DNA from: DATJBF01 sp035515475 | GTDB taxonomy: Bacteria; Verrucomicrobiota; Verrucomicrobiia; Palsa-1439 | Direction of reading: 5' to 3' | Assembly (NCBI GenBank): GCA_035515475.1 | Contig: DATJBF010000073.1 | Coordinates: forward strand, 1-64,000 | Length of the DNA stretch: 64,000 nucleotides | In this document: piece after piece, positions 56,017-64,000 of the stretch | Layout: each line of letters begins with the position of its first letter | Numbering within the stretch: the stretch's first letter is position 1 | Translations under genes and position numbers: made by a program | The notes under the pieces: generated by a model | Database searches by the model: none | What the model saw: the letters and a program-made list of their open reading frames with translations, nothing else | Told to the model about the DNA's origin: nothing

Positions 56017-57932
56017 CACTTGTAACTCCTCGTCGCGAGGTGGACTTCCTCGTACACAAGGGGTTCCCTGTTCAGCGTTGGCGTCTTGCCGGGGCCGGAG
56101 TATCCCCACGCCGCGACGTACGCATACTGCTCATCGTTGCGGAGGCACTCGCCGTCCGGCGTCTGGTGCTCCTCGCGAAAGTGGCAGCCGCAAGATTCAT
56201 CCCGCATGAGCGCGTCGTACACGATCAACTCGGCGAGCTCGAGGTAATCGGCCACGCGGCCGGCACGTTCGAGCGACTGATTGAGTTCGTCGCCTTCGCC
56301 CGGGACCCTGACGTTCTTCCAGAACTCCTCGCGCAAGCCGGCGACCAACTGCAACCCTTCGCGGAGACCGGTCTCGTTGCGCGCCATGCCGCAGTGCTCC
56401 CAGAGAATCTTGCCGAGCTGCTTGTGGAACTCCGTGACGGTCTTGTGCCCGGGGATCGACAGCAGCTTCTGGATGCCATCCGTCACCTGTTGTTCGGCGC
56501 GCTTGAATTCGGCCGCATCGACTCGGGGACGTGATTGGCCCTTCTGAGAGTCGAGATAATCGCCAATGGTGTAGGGGAGGACGAAATAGCCGTCGGCCAA
56601 CCCCTGCATGAGGGCGCTGGCACCCAGCCGATTCGCGCCGTGGTCCGAGAAATTGGCTTCCCCGATCACGAACAGCCCCGGCACGTTACTCATCAGATTG
56701 TAATCCACCCACAGCCCACCCATCATGTAGTGAATGGCCGGGAAGATGCGCATCGGCGTCTGGTACGCGTTTTCGTGCGTGATCTCGTGGTACATGTCGA
56801 ACAAATTGCCGTATCGTTCGCGAATCGTTTCGATCCCCAACTCTTTAATCCGTTGGGAGAAATCGAGATAAACGCCGAGCCCGCTTTCACCGACGCCGCG
56901 GCCTTCGTCACACACCTGCTTCGCCGCGCGCGACGAAATATCGCGTGGAGCCAGATTGCCAAAGCTGGGGTACTTGCGTTCGAGGTAGTAATCGCGCTCG
57001 TCCTCGGGAATCTTGTTTGGCGGACGTTTGTCGCCTGTCTTCTTCGGCACCCAGACCCGTCCGTCGTTGCGTAACGACTCGCTCATCAGCGTGAGTTTGG
57101 ATTGGTAATCACCCGAGACCGGAATGCACGTGGGATGGATCTGGGTGAAGCACGGGTTGGCGAACAGTGCGCCCTTCCTGTACGCGCGCCAAATTGCCGT
57201 GGCGTTCGAGCCGCGGCCGTACGTTGAAAGGTAATAGGCGTTGCCGTAACCGCCCGTGGCCAACACGACCGCGTCCGCCGCATGCGACGAGATTTCCCCG
57301 GTGATCATGTTGCGGGTGACGATCCCCTTGGCGTGGCCGTTGACGACGACGAGGTCGAGCATCTCCGTGCGGGGGAAGATCTTCACCTGTCCAAGTGCCG
57401 CCTGCCGCATCAACGCCGAATACGCGCCCAGGAGAAGTTGCTGGCCCGTCTGGCCGCGGGCGTAGAACGTGCGGGAGACCTGCGCGCCGCCAAACGAGCG
57501 GTTCGTGAGGTACCCGCTGTATTCGCGGGCGAACGGCACGCCCTGCGCCACGCACTGGTCGATGATGTTGACGCTGACCTCGGCCAATCGATGGACGTTG
57601 GCCTCGCGCGACCGAAAATCGCCGCCCTTGATCGTGTCGTAGAACAACCGATAAACGCTGTCGCCGTCGTTCGGATAATTCTTGGCCGCGTTGATCCCGC
57701 CCTGGGCCGCGACACTGTGGGCGCGGCGCGGGCTGTCTTGGATGCAGAATGATTTGACGTTGTAGCCGAGTTCCGCGAGGGTCGCCGCCGCCGAACCACC
57801 CGCCAGTCCCGTGCCGACCACGATGATTTCGTATTTTCGCTTGTTGGCGGGGCTGACGAGCTTGATCTCGTTCCTGTGGTGTTCCCATTTCTGGGCCAGT
57901 GGTCCCGTGGGAATTCTGGGGTCGAGGTTCAT
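56016..57932 (-). CDS. sdhA: Succinate dehydrogenase/fumarate reductase flavoprotein
   Basis: The 638-residue subunit has the FAD fold GTGLAGGSAAATLAELG (about 35-51), the covalent-FAD His in RRAHSVAAQGGINAA, and the active-site Arg in LAPRDISSRAAKQV. HPTCIPVSGDYQ and the substrate loop HYMMGGLWVDYN are also conserved. The long form, near 640 residues, is typical of the type B enzymes of Bacteroidetes, Chlamydiae and Bacillus. Direction (SDH or FRD) cannot be read from the sequence. Confidence 0.96.
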   Translation of the reverse strand: MNLDPRIPTGPLAQKWEHHRNEIKLVSPANKRKYEIIVVGTGLAGGSAAATLAELGYNVKSFCIQDSPRRAHSVAAQGGINAAKNYPNDGDSVYRLFYDTIKGGDFRSREANVHRLAEVSVNIIDQCVAQGVPFAREYSGYLTNRSFGGAQVSRTFYARGQTGQQLLLGAYSALMRQAALGQVKIFPRTEMLDLVVVNGHAKGIVTRNMITGEISSHAADAVVLATGGYGNAYYLSTYGRGSNATAIWRAYRKGALFANPCFTQIHPTCIPVSGDYQSKLTLMSESLRNDGRVWVPKKTGDKRPPNKIPEDERDYYLERKYPSFGNLAPRDISSRAAKQVCDEGRGVGESGLGVYLDFSQRIKELGIETIRERYGNLFDMYHEITHENAYQTPMRIFPAIHYMMGGLWVDYNLMSNVPGLFVIGEANFSDHGANRLGASALMQGLADGYFVLPYTIGDYLDSQKGQSRPRVDAAEFKRAEQQVTDGIQKLLSIPGHKTVTEFHKQLGKILWEHCGMARNETGLREGLQLVAGLREEFWKNVRVPGEGDELNQSLERAGRVADYLELAELIVYDALMRDESCGCHFREEHQTPDGECLRNDEQYAYVAAWGYSGPGKTPTLNREPLVYEEVHLATRSYK

Positions 57933-57933
57933 A

Positions 57934-58611
57934 TCATTTCACCACACCCGCCAGGACCGCCGCGGGGATTGAGACGTAGCCGAGAAAGATGAGGATCGAC
58001 GCGGCGATCCCGAAGACGTTGATGCGTGCCGTCCACACTTCATCTTTCAATCCCAGGGACTGAAACATGGACTCGATTCCGTGCCCGAGATGCACGCACA
58101 ACAAACCGATGCTGAGCGCGTAGAAGCCGGAGACCCAGGGGTTGGAGAAGCCGATCACCATCATGCGATACACGTCGTGGCGCCCGAGGGCATCGTGCAG
58201 GTCGCGAAACTCGGGGTGCACCACCATGAGCGTGTAGTGCGCGAGGTGAAACCCCACAAACGCGAAGATAATTGCGCCGCTCCAAATCATCGTGCGCGAG
58301 GCCAGGGACGCATCGACGACCTTGTTGACCTCGTAGCGCTGACCGCGTGCGGCGCGGTTCTCGATGGTCAGTGCGATGGACGTCCAGATGTGGATGATTA
58401 CGAAGACCAGCAGCCCGATGCGGGCGGGCCAGAGAATCTCCGGCGTGGTCTGCAGGAAATTTCCGTAGCGGTTGATGGCTTCCGGTCCGAGAAAGACTTG
58501 GAGGTTGCCCAGCAGGTGGGCGACCACAAACAGAAACAGCCCCGCGCCTGTGATCGCGGTCAGGCATTTTTTTCCCAGCGAGGACGCAACCAGCCGTCGG
58601 GCAACATTCAT
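57934..58611 (-). CDS. sdhC: Succinate dehydrogenase cytochrome b558-type subunit
   Basis: The 225-residue membrane anchor has five helices and several conserved His in or near helices (VVAHLLGN, IIHIWTS, GFHLAHYTL, VHLGHGIES), enough to ligate two hemes b as in the Bacillus and Wolinella enzymes. A single large cytochrome with no sdhD marks the type B complex. It begins the sdhC-sdhA-sdhB operon; one base separates its stop from the sdhA start. Confidence 0.93.
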   Translation of the reverse strand: MNVARRLVASSLGKKCLTAITGAGLFLFVVAHLLGNLQVFLGPEAINRYGNFLQTTPEILWPARIGLLVFVIIHIWTSIALTIENRAARGQRYEVNKVVDASLASRTMIWSGAIIFAFVGFHLAHYTLMVVHPEFRDLHDALGRHDVYRMMVIGFSNPWVSGFYALSIGLLCVHLGHGIESMFQSLGLKDEVWTARINVFGIAASILIFLGYVSIPAAVLAGVVK

Positions 58612-58702
58612 CGGTGACAGACGTCTTGTTACTGGAAGACGGCATGGAATGCCAGATTATTTTCCGCGGGTGCGGGATGGCCGGGCCGCAGCCCAGGAGG
58701 CA

Positions 58703-59383
58703 CTAATGCGGCCGGAGTGCGGCGATGCGATCGCGCTTCTGATTGTAGGCGAGCTTGCGGAAGTGGCGGATCTCGGCGGTGCGGCGCTTCGGAGAAAGCC
58801 GATCGAGGTGACCCGCGTAGCGGCGCGCCAGTCGATTCGTCTCGCGATAGCGACGGGCGAGACGGGGATCCTCGAAGGCACCGGTGTCATGGTCGAACAC
58901 GCACGCCCTGAGCCAGCGGCGGTCAGCGTCCGTCACCTGCGGCGGGTTGTTGAAGAACGCGCAATACTTTTGGAGTATCAGGTACGTGTCCACCTTGGCC
59001 TGGAGTTCGAGGTCGCGCACGAAGGTTTCGTTGTGAATGTCGCGGACGCCTTCGCGGAACTTCAGTGCCGCGTGCACGGCGTGGTCGAGTTCCTCGATGA
59101 AGACCATGAAGGGCAAAATATTGTCGTCGTTCAATCCGTAGGCGGGGTTGCGTTCTTCGAGCGCTTCCACGACGCTGGAATCGTAGTGGATTCCCAGCCG
59201 AAGATTTTCGTTTGCCACCCGCAGAAAGACGCGTCCCAGATCCGAGATCTGCGCGGCGCTGGTGCCCGCCATTTCTGAAAGAGTCCGGTTTCGCGAGGGG
59301 GTCAACAGGAACTTCTCAAGATTCACGCCGGTCGGGCCGTACGTGCGCTCCAGCAGAAGTTGGATCTCGCGAAGCAAAGTCAT
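58703..59383 (-). CDS. Hypothetical protein (226 aa)
   Basis: ATG 59383 is preceded by GTGGGGG and gives a 226-residue soluble, mostly helical protein. It has a conserved-looking core (LPFMVFIEELDHAVHAAL with E, E, D and H in helices) and a basic C-terminus (RLARRYAGHLDRLSPKRR). I do not recognise the family. The EELDH-type pattern could be a metal site, but that is speculation. It stands alone between sdhC and a glutaredoxin gene. Confidence 0.6.
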   Translation of the reverse strand: MTLLREIQLLLERTYGPTGVNLEKFLLTPSRNRTLSEMAGTSAAQISDLGRVFLRVANENLRLGIHYDSSVVEALEERNPAYGLNDDNILPFMVFIEELDHAVHAALKFREGVRDIHNETFVRDLELQAKVDTYLILQKYCAFFNNPPQVTDADRRWLRACVFDHDTGAFEDPRLARRYRETNRLARRYAGHLDRLSPKRRTAEIRHFRKLAYNQKRDRIAALRPH

Positions 59384-59533
59384 CCCCCACGGAATGAGCA
59401 GCTTAGGTGCCACGGCCTTCCAGCCGGGGAGCCAGTAAAATACTGACCTGGATGGCGGGCCAGTGGACCGATACTTCGTCGCTTGCATTTTCGTCCATCT
59501 TCGTGCATAGAAAGGCTGGAGCGTGAGAACTCT

Positions 59534-59869
59534 ATGAATCAACCGAAAATCATTGCGTGGCTGAAACCGAGTTGTGGCTGGAGCAACGGCGTCCGGGCCG
59601 TGCTGCGGAAATACCAACTTCCCTTCGAGGATCGTGACGTCATCAACCACCCCGAGCACTATCAGGAAATGGTGGCAAAGAGCGGGCAACCGTTACAGCC
59701 CACGCTGGAAATTGACGGCCAGATTCTGGCCGATGTCAGCGGAGAAGAAGTTGAGGGTTGGCTCATCCAACACGGTTACGTCAAGCCCAGCAGCGAATCG
59801 ACCGACGTTCCGACGAACCAGGCCTGCGCGGATCACCCGGCGCCGACGATTCAGGTTGGACGACGTTAG
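59534..59869 (+). CDS. Glutaredoxin-like protein (monothiol, CGWS)
   Basis: The 111-residue protein has a thioredoxin-fold start with the motif PSCGWS, i.e. the CxxS form of monothiol glutaredoxins, and the cis-proline in QPTLEIDG. The last 25 residues are a variable tail. Monothiol glutaredoxins typically handle Fe-S clusters or protein glutathionylation. Confidence 0.82.
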   Translation: MNQPKIIAWLKPSCGWSNGVRAVLRKYQLPFEDRDVINHPEHYQEMVAKSGQPLQPTLEIDGQILADVSGEEVEGWLIQHGYVKPSSESTDVPTNQACADHPAPTIQVGRR

Positions 59870-59895
59870 GGGGGCGTCGCGGCGCAGCGCTCGGC

Positions 59896-60300
59896 TCAGG
59901 CGATCTTTGCCGCGCGCAACACTTTCTCCGCGAGCTCGGCGTCGGCCACATGCACGATGACCATCGCGGGCTGGTCGTAGGCGGCGGCCGAGGCGTACAT
60001 GTACTCGATATTCACGTGCGACTTCGAAAAGATCGATGCGATCCGGGCCAACTGACCGGGTTTGTCCGAGACGGTGACTCCCAGGACCGCGGATTCCGTG
60101 ACGTTGTAGCCCAGCTTTTCGAGTCCCCATCGGGCTCTGGCCGGATCGCTTGTGACCAACCGTACCATGTTGAGGTCGTATCCCGAGGACGAGTCAATGG
60201 CGATGAGGTTGACGCCCGCGTTGGCCACTGCCCGCAGCGCTTGGGCGAGTTTGCCGGGTTTGTTCGGGGTGACGATCGTTGATTCTTTGAACACTTTCAT
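59896..60300 (-). CDS. Tandem ACT-domain protein
   Basis: The 134-residue protein consists of two ACT domains (about 4-65 and 72-133), each beginning with the usual NKPGKLAQALRAVANAG or DKPGQLARIASIFSK ligand turn. ACT domains bind amino acids. It is a stand-alone sensor, not fused to an enzyme, so the regulated partner is unknown. It diverges from the NagZ-like gene with a 32-base gap. Confidence 0.88.
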   Translation of the reverse strand: MKVFKESTIVTPNKPGKLAQALRAVANAGVNLIAIDSSSGYDLNMVRLVTSDPARARWGLEKLGYNVTESAVLGVTVSDKPGQLARIASIFSKSHVNIEYMYASAAAYDQPAMVIVHVADAELAEKVLRAAKIA

Positions 60301-60332
60301 GACGCGCCTCCACGTGGTACAACGACGACGTG

Positions 60333-61340
60333 ATGTCTAAACCATCCCGGTACGTCGGGCAACATCTTTTCATCGGATTGGCAGGCACCGAACTCACGCC
60401 CGAGAGCCGTCGCCTCCTCCATACCATCCAGCCCGGTGGCATCGTGCTCTTTGCTCGCAACGTCGAGTCCGCGCCACAATTGCGCGAGTTCTGCCGCGCC
60501 CTGCACCACGAACTGCCGTCGGGCTCGTCCATCGCCATCGACCAGGAGCACGGCCGCGTCAACCGCCTCCGGAATATCATCGGCGAGGCGCCGACGATCG
60601 TCGACCTGAAGAAGCCCGGCGATCCGGCGCCGGCGGAGGATTTCGGCCGGACCACCGGCCAACGGCTGCATGAGTGGGGCATCGATATCGATTTCGCCCC
60701 CGTGCTTGACCTCGAATTGTTTGGTGCAAAGGCCGACAACGCGCTGAGTGGGCGTTGCTGGGGTCGGACGGCTGACGAAGTGACCCCCTGGGCCGGTGCG
60801 TTCCTGGACGGGCTGCAAGGCGCCGGCGTTCGGGGGTGCCCGAAGCATTTCCCCGGTCTGGGCGCTGCGACGCTCGATTCGCACGAGAAGTTGCCGACGA
60901 TCAGCCGCACGCGGGAACAGCTGCTGTCTGAGGACATCGTACCGTACGTGCGGCTGATGCCGCGGCTGGCCGCCATCATGGTCGGACATGGGCATTATCC
61001 CGCGTTCGATCCCGGCGCGGCGGTAAGACCCGCGTCACTTTCGCGGGCGATCATCACCGACTTGTTACGCCAGCGACTGGGGTTCACCGGTCTGGTGGTG
61101 ACCGACGACATGGACATGGGCGCCATCTCCCAGTTTGGCACGGTCGAACAGGCGGCCGTTGAGGCGGTCAATGCCGGCGCCGATGTTGTGCTGGTCTGTC
61201 ACACTGCCGAGAAGATGCTTGCGGCACACGACGCGCTGGCGCATGGCGTCGAGTCGGGACGGATCACGTCCGCGCGGCTGGCGGAAGCACGGGAACGGAT
61301 TCGAGGGTTCCAAGGGCTGCGGTTTGCGGGGAGACGGTGA
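60333..61340 (+). CDS. Beta-N-acetylhexosaminidase (GH3, NagZ-like)
   Basis: The 335-residue glycosidase has the GH3 pattern: IAIDQEHGRVNRL substrate loop, the KHFPGLGAATLDSH catalytic His/Asp loop of NagZ, and the nucleophile Asp in VVTDDMDMGAI. It lacks the second GH3 domain. NagZ enzymes release GlcNAc from peptidoglycan fragments in the cytoplasm; no signal peptide is seen. ATG 60333 is preceded by an adjacent GTG. Confidence 0.88.
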   Translation: MSKPSRYVGQHLFIGLAGTELTPESRRLLHTIQPGGIVLFARNVESAPQLREFCRALHHELPSGSSIAIDQEHGRVNRLRNIIGEAPTIVDLKKPGDPAPAEDFGRTTGQRLHEWGIDIDFAPVLDLELFGAKADNALSGRCWGRTADEVTPWAGAFLDGLQGAGVRGCPKHFPGLGAATLDSHEKLPTISRTREQLLSEDIVPYVRLMPRLAAIMVGHGHYPAFDPGAAVRPASLSRAIITDLLRQRLGFTGLVVTDDMDMGAISQFGTVEQAAVEAVNAGADVVLVCHTAEKMLAAHDALAHGVESGRITSARLAEARERIRGFQGLRFAGRR

Positions 61341-61350
61341 CTGCGCGACT

Positions 61351-61431
61351 TGTCATGCTGAGCTTGTCGAGGCATCTCGCTCGTTCGCGAAAGAGCATTC
61401 GAGAGACCCTTCGCTACGCTCAGGGTGACAG
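61351..61431. repeat. Palindromic intergenic repeat upstream of the uracil glycosylase gene
   Basis: TGTCATGCTGAGC (61351-61363) and GCTCAGGGTGACA (61418-61430) are inverted ends matching at 11 of 13 bases. Between them are imperfect pairs (GCATCTCGCTC ... GAGCATTCGAGAGA). This resembles the TGTCAT(T/G)CTGAGC... element scattered in many bacterial genomes. It contains an alternative upstream GTG (61425) of the next gene. Confidence 0.8.
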
Positions 61432-61451
61432 GGCGGACGGATAGGATTCTG

Positions 61452-62138
61452 GTGAACTGGTCCGAACAATTCAACGCTCGCATCGTCCGCTGTCGGCTTT
61501 GTCCGCGGCTGACGGCGTATCGGGAGCGAATTGGACGCGAAAAGAAGCGCGAGTTTCGTGACTGGGACTATTGGGCCAAGCCGGTGCCAAGTCTCGGAAG
61601 GCCGGACGCGCGGTTGCTCGTCATCGGCCTCGCCCCGGCGACACACGGCGGGAACCGCACCGGCCGGGTGTTCACGGGCGATTCTTCGGGCCGGTGGCTC
61701 TTCCGCGCGTTGCACAGGGCGGGGTTGGCCAGTCAACCGACCTGGCAGCGCCGCGACGATGGAATGAAGTTGCTCGACTGCTACATCACGGCGGTCATCC
61801 ACTGCGCCCCGCCCGACAACAAGCCGTTGCCAAAAGAGATTGGCAACTGCAGCCTGTACTTTGACGAGGAATTACAGCGGCTGAAACAAGCGCGCGTCGT
61901 CGTCACCCTCGGCAAGATCGCATTCGACAATTATCTGAAAGGGCTGCGACGGCTCGGGGTTCAGTTGCCCAAGCCATTGCCGCGGTTTGCTCACAATACC
62001 GTGCATCAAATCGGCGAAGGTTTGCCGCGACTCATCGCCTCCTACCATCCCAGCCGGCAGAACACCAACACGGGCAAACTCACCGAGCCGATGTTCGACG
62101 CCGTGTTTTCGCGGGCGAGGATGATTCTCGCCGGTTAA
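61452..62138 (+). CDS. udgB: Uracil-DNA glycosylase, family 5 (UdgB-like)
   Basis: The 228-residue enzyme removes uracil (and often hypoxanthine) from DNA. The family-5 motif A GLAPATHGGNRTGRVFTGD is nearly complete, motif B is HPSRQN, and Cys in RCRLCPRL and further Cys (LDCYITAVIHCAP) fit the [4Fe-4S] cluster. GTG 61452 has AGGA 5 bases upstream; GTG 61425 in the repeat is less likely. The stop overlaps the convergent gene. Confidence 0.9.
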   Translation: MNWSEQFNARIVRCRLCPRLTAYRERIGREKKREFRDWDYWAKPVPSLGRPDARLLVIGLAPATHGGNRTGRVFTGDSSGRWLFRALHRAGLASQPTWQRRDDGMKLLDCYITAVIHCAPPDNKPLPKEIGNCSLYFDEELQRLKQARVVVTLGKIAFDNYLKGLRRLGVQLPKPLPRFAHNTVHQIGEGLPRLIASYHPSRQNTNTGKLTEPMFDAVFSRARMILAG

Positions 62139-62494
62139 TGCGACGCCGCGTCCATGTACGAGCAGGCGTAAATCGCGTTCAACTTGAGGGCCTGGGCTTT
62201 CTCCATCAGCTCAGGGCTTTCGGCACCGGGGTTGACCCACAATTCCTGGCAACCTTTCTGGGCAATGTCGTCGAGTGCCTGGATGCCGAGCGCAGGCGGA
62301 AGATAAAGACTGACGCGGTCGAGCGCGGCTGGGACGTCGAGAATGGACGGGTAACACTTCAATCCTTCGATGGTGTCTTCTTTCGGGTTGACCGGGTAGA
62401 CGTCGTAGCCGGCCCGCAGATGGGCGTGGATGGATTTGTTGCTGAATTTGCGGCGGTCGGCGCTGGCGCCGATGATGGCGACCGTGGGTTTCAT
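62135..62494 (-). CDS. CoA-binding (YccU-like) protein
   Basis: The 119-residue Rossmann-like protein has the family start VAIIGASADRRKFSNKSIHAHLRAGYDVYPVNP and the later YLPPALGIQAL and LWVNPGAESPEL. These proteins resemble succinyl-CoA synthetase alpha N-domains; function is unproven. ATG 62494 gives the proper N-terminus. A longer open frame on this strand, up to 63727, is antisense to the transporter. Confidence 0.88.
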   Translation of the reverse strand: MKPTVAIIGASADRRKFSNKSIHAHLRAGYDVYPVNPKEDTIEGLKCYPSILDVPAALDRVSLYLPPALGIQALDDIAQKGCQELWVNPGAESPELMEKAQALKLNAIYACSYMDAASH

Positions 62495-62563
62495 GGCACA
62501 CAGCTTAACGCACAGGATTGAACCTGCAACGTCCAACTCTCGTGGTGACGCGACCGAGGGTGG

Positions 62564-62591
62564 TTTACTTTTTATGGAAAGCGGGTATGAT
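62564..62591 (+). promoter_or_regulatory. Probable sigma-70 promoter of the NSS transporter
   Basis: TTTACT (62564-62569, 4 of 6) is followed after 16 bases by TATGAT (62586-62591, 5 of 6). The start codon lies 35 bases downstream with GAGAGGAGG in between. Confidence 0.5.
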
Positions 62592-62626
62592 GCGCGCCGG
62601 GTTGCGGAGCGTTTGAGAGGAGGCAC

Positions 62627-64000
62627 GTGAATCAAGGCAAAGAAACCTGGGGAACTCGGGTCGGAGTCATCCTGGCGGTCACGGGGAGCGCGGTTGGGCT
62701 GGGCAACTTTTTGCGGTTTCCCGGCAAGGCGGCGCAGTACGAAGGCGGAGCGTTCATGATTCCGTACTTTGTGGCGCTGTTTCTGTTGGGGCTGCCGATC
62801 GCGTGGGCGGAGTGGGCAACGGGGCGTTATGGCGGTGCGCGCGGCTACAATTCGCTGCCAGGAATTTTCCGGGTGATGTGGCGCAACAAGCTGTCGCCTT
62901 ATCTGGGGGCCTTGGGGGTGTTGGTTCCCGTCGCGATTTACATGTACTACGTATACATCGAGGGGTGGTGCCTCGGATACGCGTGGAAGTTCGCGACCGG
63001 CGAGATGGCGCTCGGGCCGGAGCAATCGGCCTACGCCCGGTTCTTCAGCGAGTTCGTCGGGTTGAACAATCACGGAGCCGCCTATGATTTTACGACGATT
63101 CACTTTGCTGGTTCCGCCTTGTTCTTCTTGGGCGTGTGCTTCGTCATCAATTTCGTCCTGATTTACCGCGGCTTGAGCAAGGGCATTGAGTGGTTCTGCA
63201 AGTGGGCGATGCCGGCGTTGGTCCTGTGTGCGCTGATCGTGCTGGTGCGGGTGTTGACGTTGGGCACGCCGGACCCGGCCAAGCCCGACCAGAATGTGCT
63301 GAACGGGCTGGGCTTCATGTGGAACCTCGGCTGGGGTGACAAGACGATCTGGCAACAATTGAGCGACGCGCAGATGTGGCTGGAAGCGGCCGGGCAGATC
63401 TTTTTCTCGCTGTCGGTGGGCTTTGGCATTATCTGCTGTTATGCCAGTTACCTGAAACCCAATGACGACATCGCGCTGAGTTCCGTGACGGCGGTGGCCG
63501 GCAACGAGTTTTGTGAGGTGGCTCTTGGCGGGCTGATCACGGTGCCGGCGGCGTTTGTGTTTCTGGGTACGGTGGGGGTCATGGCCGCGACCAAGTCCAC
63601 GTTCAATCTCGGGTTTATCACGTTGCCGATGGTGTTCAACACGATGCCCCTCGGGCAGTTCGCTGGCGCGGTGTTTTTCTTTCTGCTGTTTCTCGCGGCG
63701 TTGACCAGTTCCGTTTCGATGCTCCAACCGGCGATTGCTTTGCTGGAGGAAGGGCTGGGATTGGGGCGGCGCGCGTCGGTATCGTTGTTGGGCTTTATCA
63801 CGGCCGCCGGGAGCGCGTTTGTGGTTTATTTCTCGAAGGATGTAATCGCGTTGGACACGATGGATTTCTGGGTGGGATCGGTCTGCATTTATATCTTGGC
63901 GACGATTGAAGTGCTGCTGTTCGGCTGGGTGCTGGGAATTGAAAAAGGCTACCAGGAGCTCGAACGCGGGGCGGAGATTCGGATTCCCCGGTTTGTGATG
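62627..64000 (+). CDS. Sodium-dependent (NSS family) transporter, partial
   Basis: GTG 62627 follows GAGAGGAGG and opens a frame that runs 458 codons to the window edge without a stop. The protein shows about eleven to twelve membrane helices in LeuT order. Helix 1 has GSAVGLGNFLRFPG, the NSS sodium- and substrate-binding turn (GN-RFP), and helix 6 has the unwound SVGFGIICCY. Members import amino acids or related solutes with Na+. Its promoter is probably at 62564-62591. The C-terminus lies beyond the window. Confidence 0.93.
   Translation, partial: MNQGKETWGTRVGVILAVTGSAVGLGNFLRFPGKAAQYEGGAFMIPYFVALFLLGLPIAWAEWATGRYGGARGYNSLPGIFRVMWRNKLSPYLGALGVLVPVAIYMYYVYIEGWCLGYAWKFATGEMALGPEQSAYARFFSEFVGLNNHGAAYDFTTIHFAGSALFFLGVCFVINFVLIYRGLSKGIEWFCKWAMPALVLCALIVLVRVLTLGTPDPAKPDQNVLNGLGFMWNLGWGDKTIWQQLSDAQMWLEAAGQIFFSLSVGFGIICCYASYLKPNDDIALSSVTAVAGNEFCEVALGGLITVPAAFVFLGTVGVMAATKSTFNLGFITLPMVFNTMPLGQFAGAVFFFLLFLAALTSSVSMLQPAIALLEEGLGLGRRASVSLLGFITAAGSAFVVYFSKDVIALDTMDFWVGSVCIYILATIEVLLFGWVLGIEKGYQELERGAEIRIPRFVM

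Noticed and set aside
62135..63727. A 530-codon minus-strand frame through the CoA-binding gene
   Set aside because: Only the last 119 codons, from ATG 62494, match a family. The rest is antisense to the NSS transporter.

Overview
This 64 kb window is a GC-rich (roughly 60%), tightly packed bacterial chromosome segment with about 60 protein genes, one tRNA, a few short intergenic repeats and no phage, IS element or CRISPR array. The organism is Gram-negative in architecture (LolC/E-LolD, Mla-type MCE transport, lipoproteins). It carries McsA-McsB-ClpC, a one-cytochrome (type B) succinate dehydrogenase, a secreted protein with Trp-rich autotransporter-type repeats, and a secreted protease ending in a beta module that finishes ...PQRFYRV.... 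Together these point to the PVC superphylum, most likely Verrucomicrobiota. That placement is inference from gene content, not a phylogeny.

Layout. 1-1132: start of a secreted repeat protein and a CAU tRNA (probably Ile2). 1405-5568 (minus): rpoD, dnaG, cvpA, a macromolecular-synthesis operon without rpsU. 5695-12717: a secreted peptidase-MA-like protein, then lysS, lolC/E, lolD, ilvE, mcsA, mcsB. 12728-22160: clpC, a small orphan ORF, mlaE-mlaF-mlaD, yacL-like PIN/TRAM, ispD, ispF, cysS. The order mcsA-mcsB-clpC ... yacL-ispD-ispF ... cysS matches the known Bacillus locus, with an Mla operon where radA-disA would be. 22188-25379: an FHA-PrsW fusion and a multi-pass membrane protein. 25477-32038: prfB (with a classic +1 frameshift), trpC, trpF, trpB, yicC, gmk, coaC, coaB. 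32027-41898: TPR protein, DUF1015 protein, SanA-like protein, alpha/beta hydrolase, nrdR plus an ATP-cone partner, HIT protein, a pseudouridine synthase-methyltransferase fusion, a large anchored protein and a trypsin-like protease.

41943-49411: a lysine 2,3-aminomutase overlapping an ATP-grasp enzyme, a TSUP permease, RlmI, a MORN lipoprotein, phosphoglucomutase and an SH3-like protein. 49489-53768: CtpA protease, TsaD, an M24 peptidase and a YugP-like zinc protease. 53864-58611: an organophosphate-type MFS carrier and sdhC-sdhA-sdhB. 58703-64000: an orphan protein, glutaredoxin, tandem ACT protein, NagZ-like glycosidase, family-5 uracil-DNA glycosylase, CoA-binding protein and the start of an NSS sodium symporter that runs off the window.

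Most of this is housekeeping. The parts most worth following up are: the KamA/ATP-grasp pair (candidate beta-lysine ligation module); the arginine-phosphorylation machinery in an outer-membraned bacterium within a Firmicutes-like gene order; a decayed second copy of the prfB frameshift region on the other side of a membrane-protein gene; a stand-alone ATP-cone protein coupled to NrdR; and an 8-bp tandem repeat that has expanded in frame inside tsaD.
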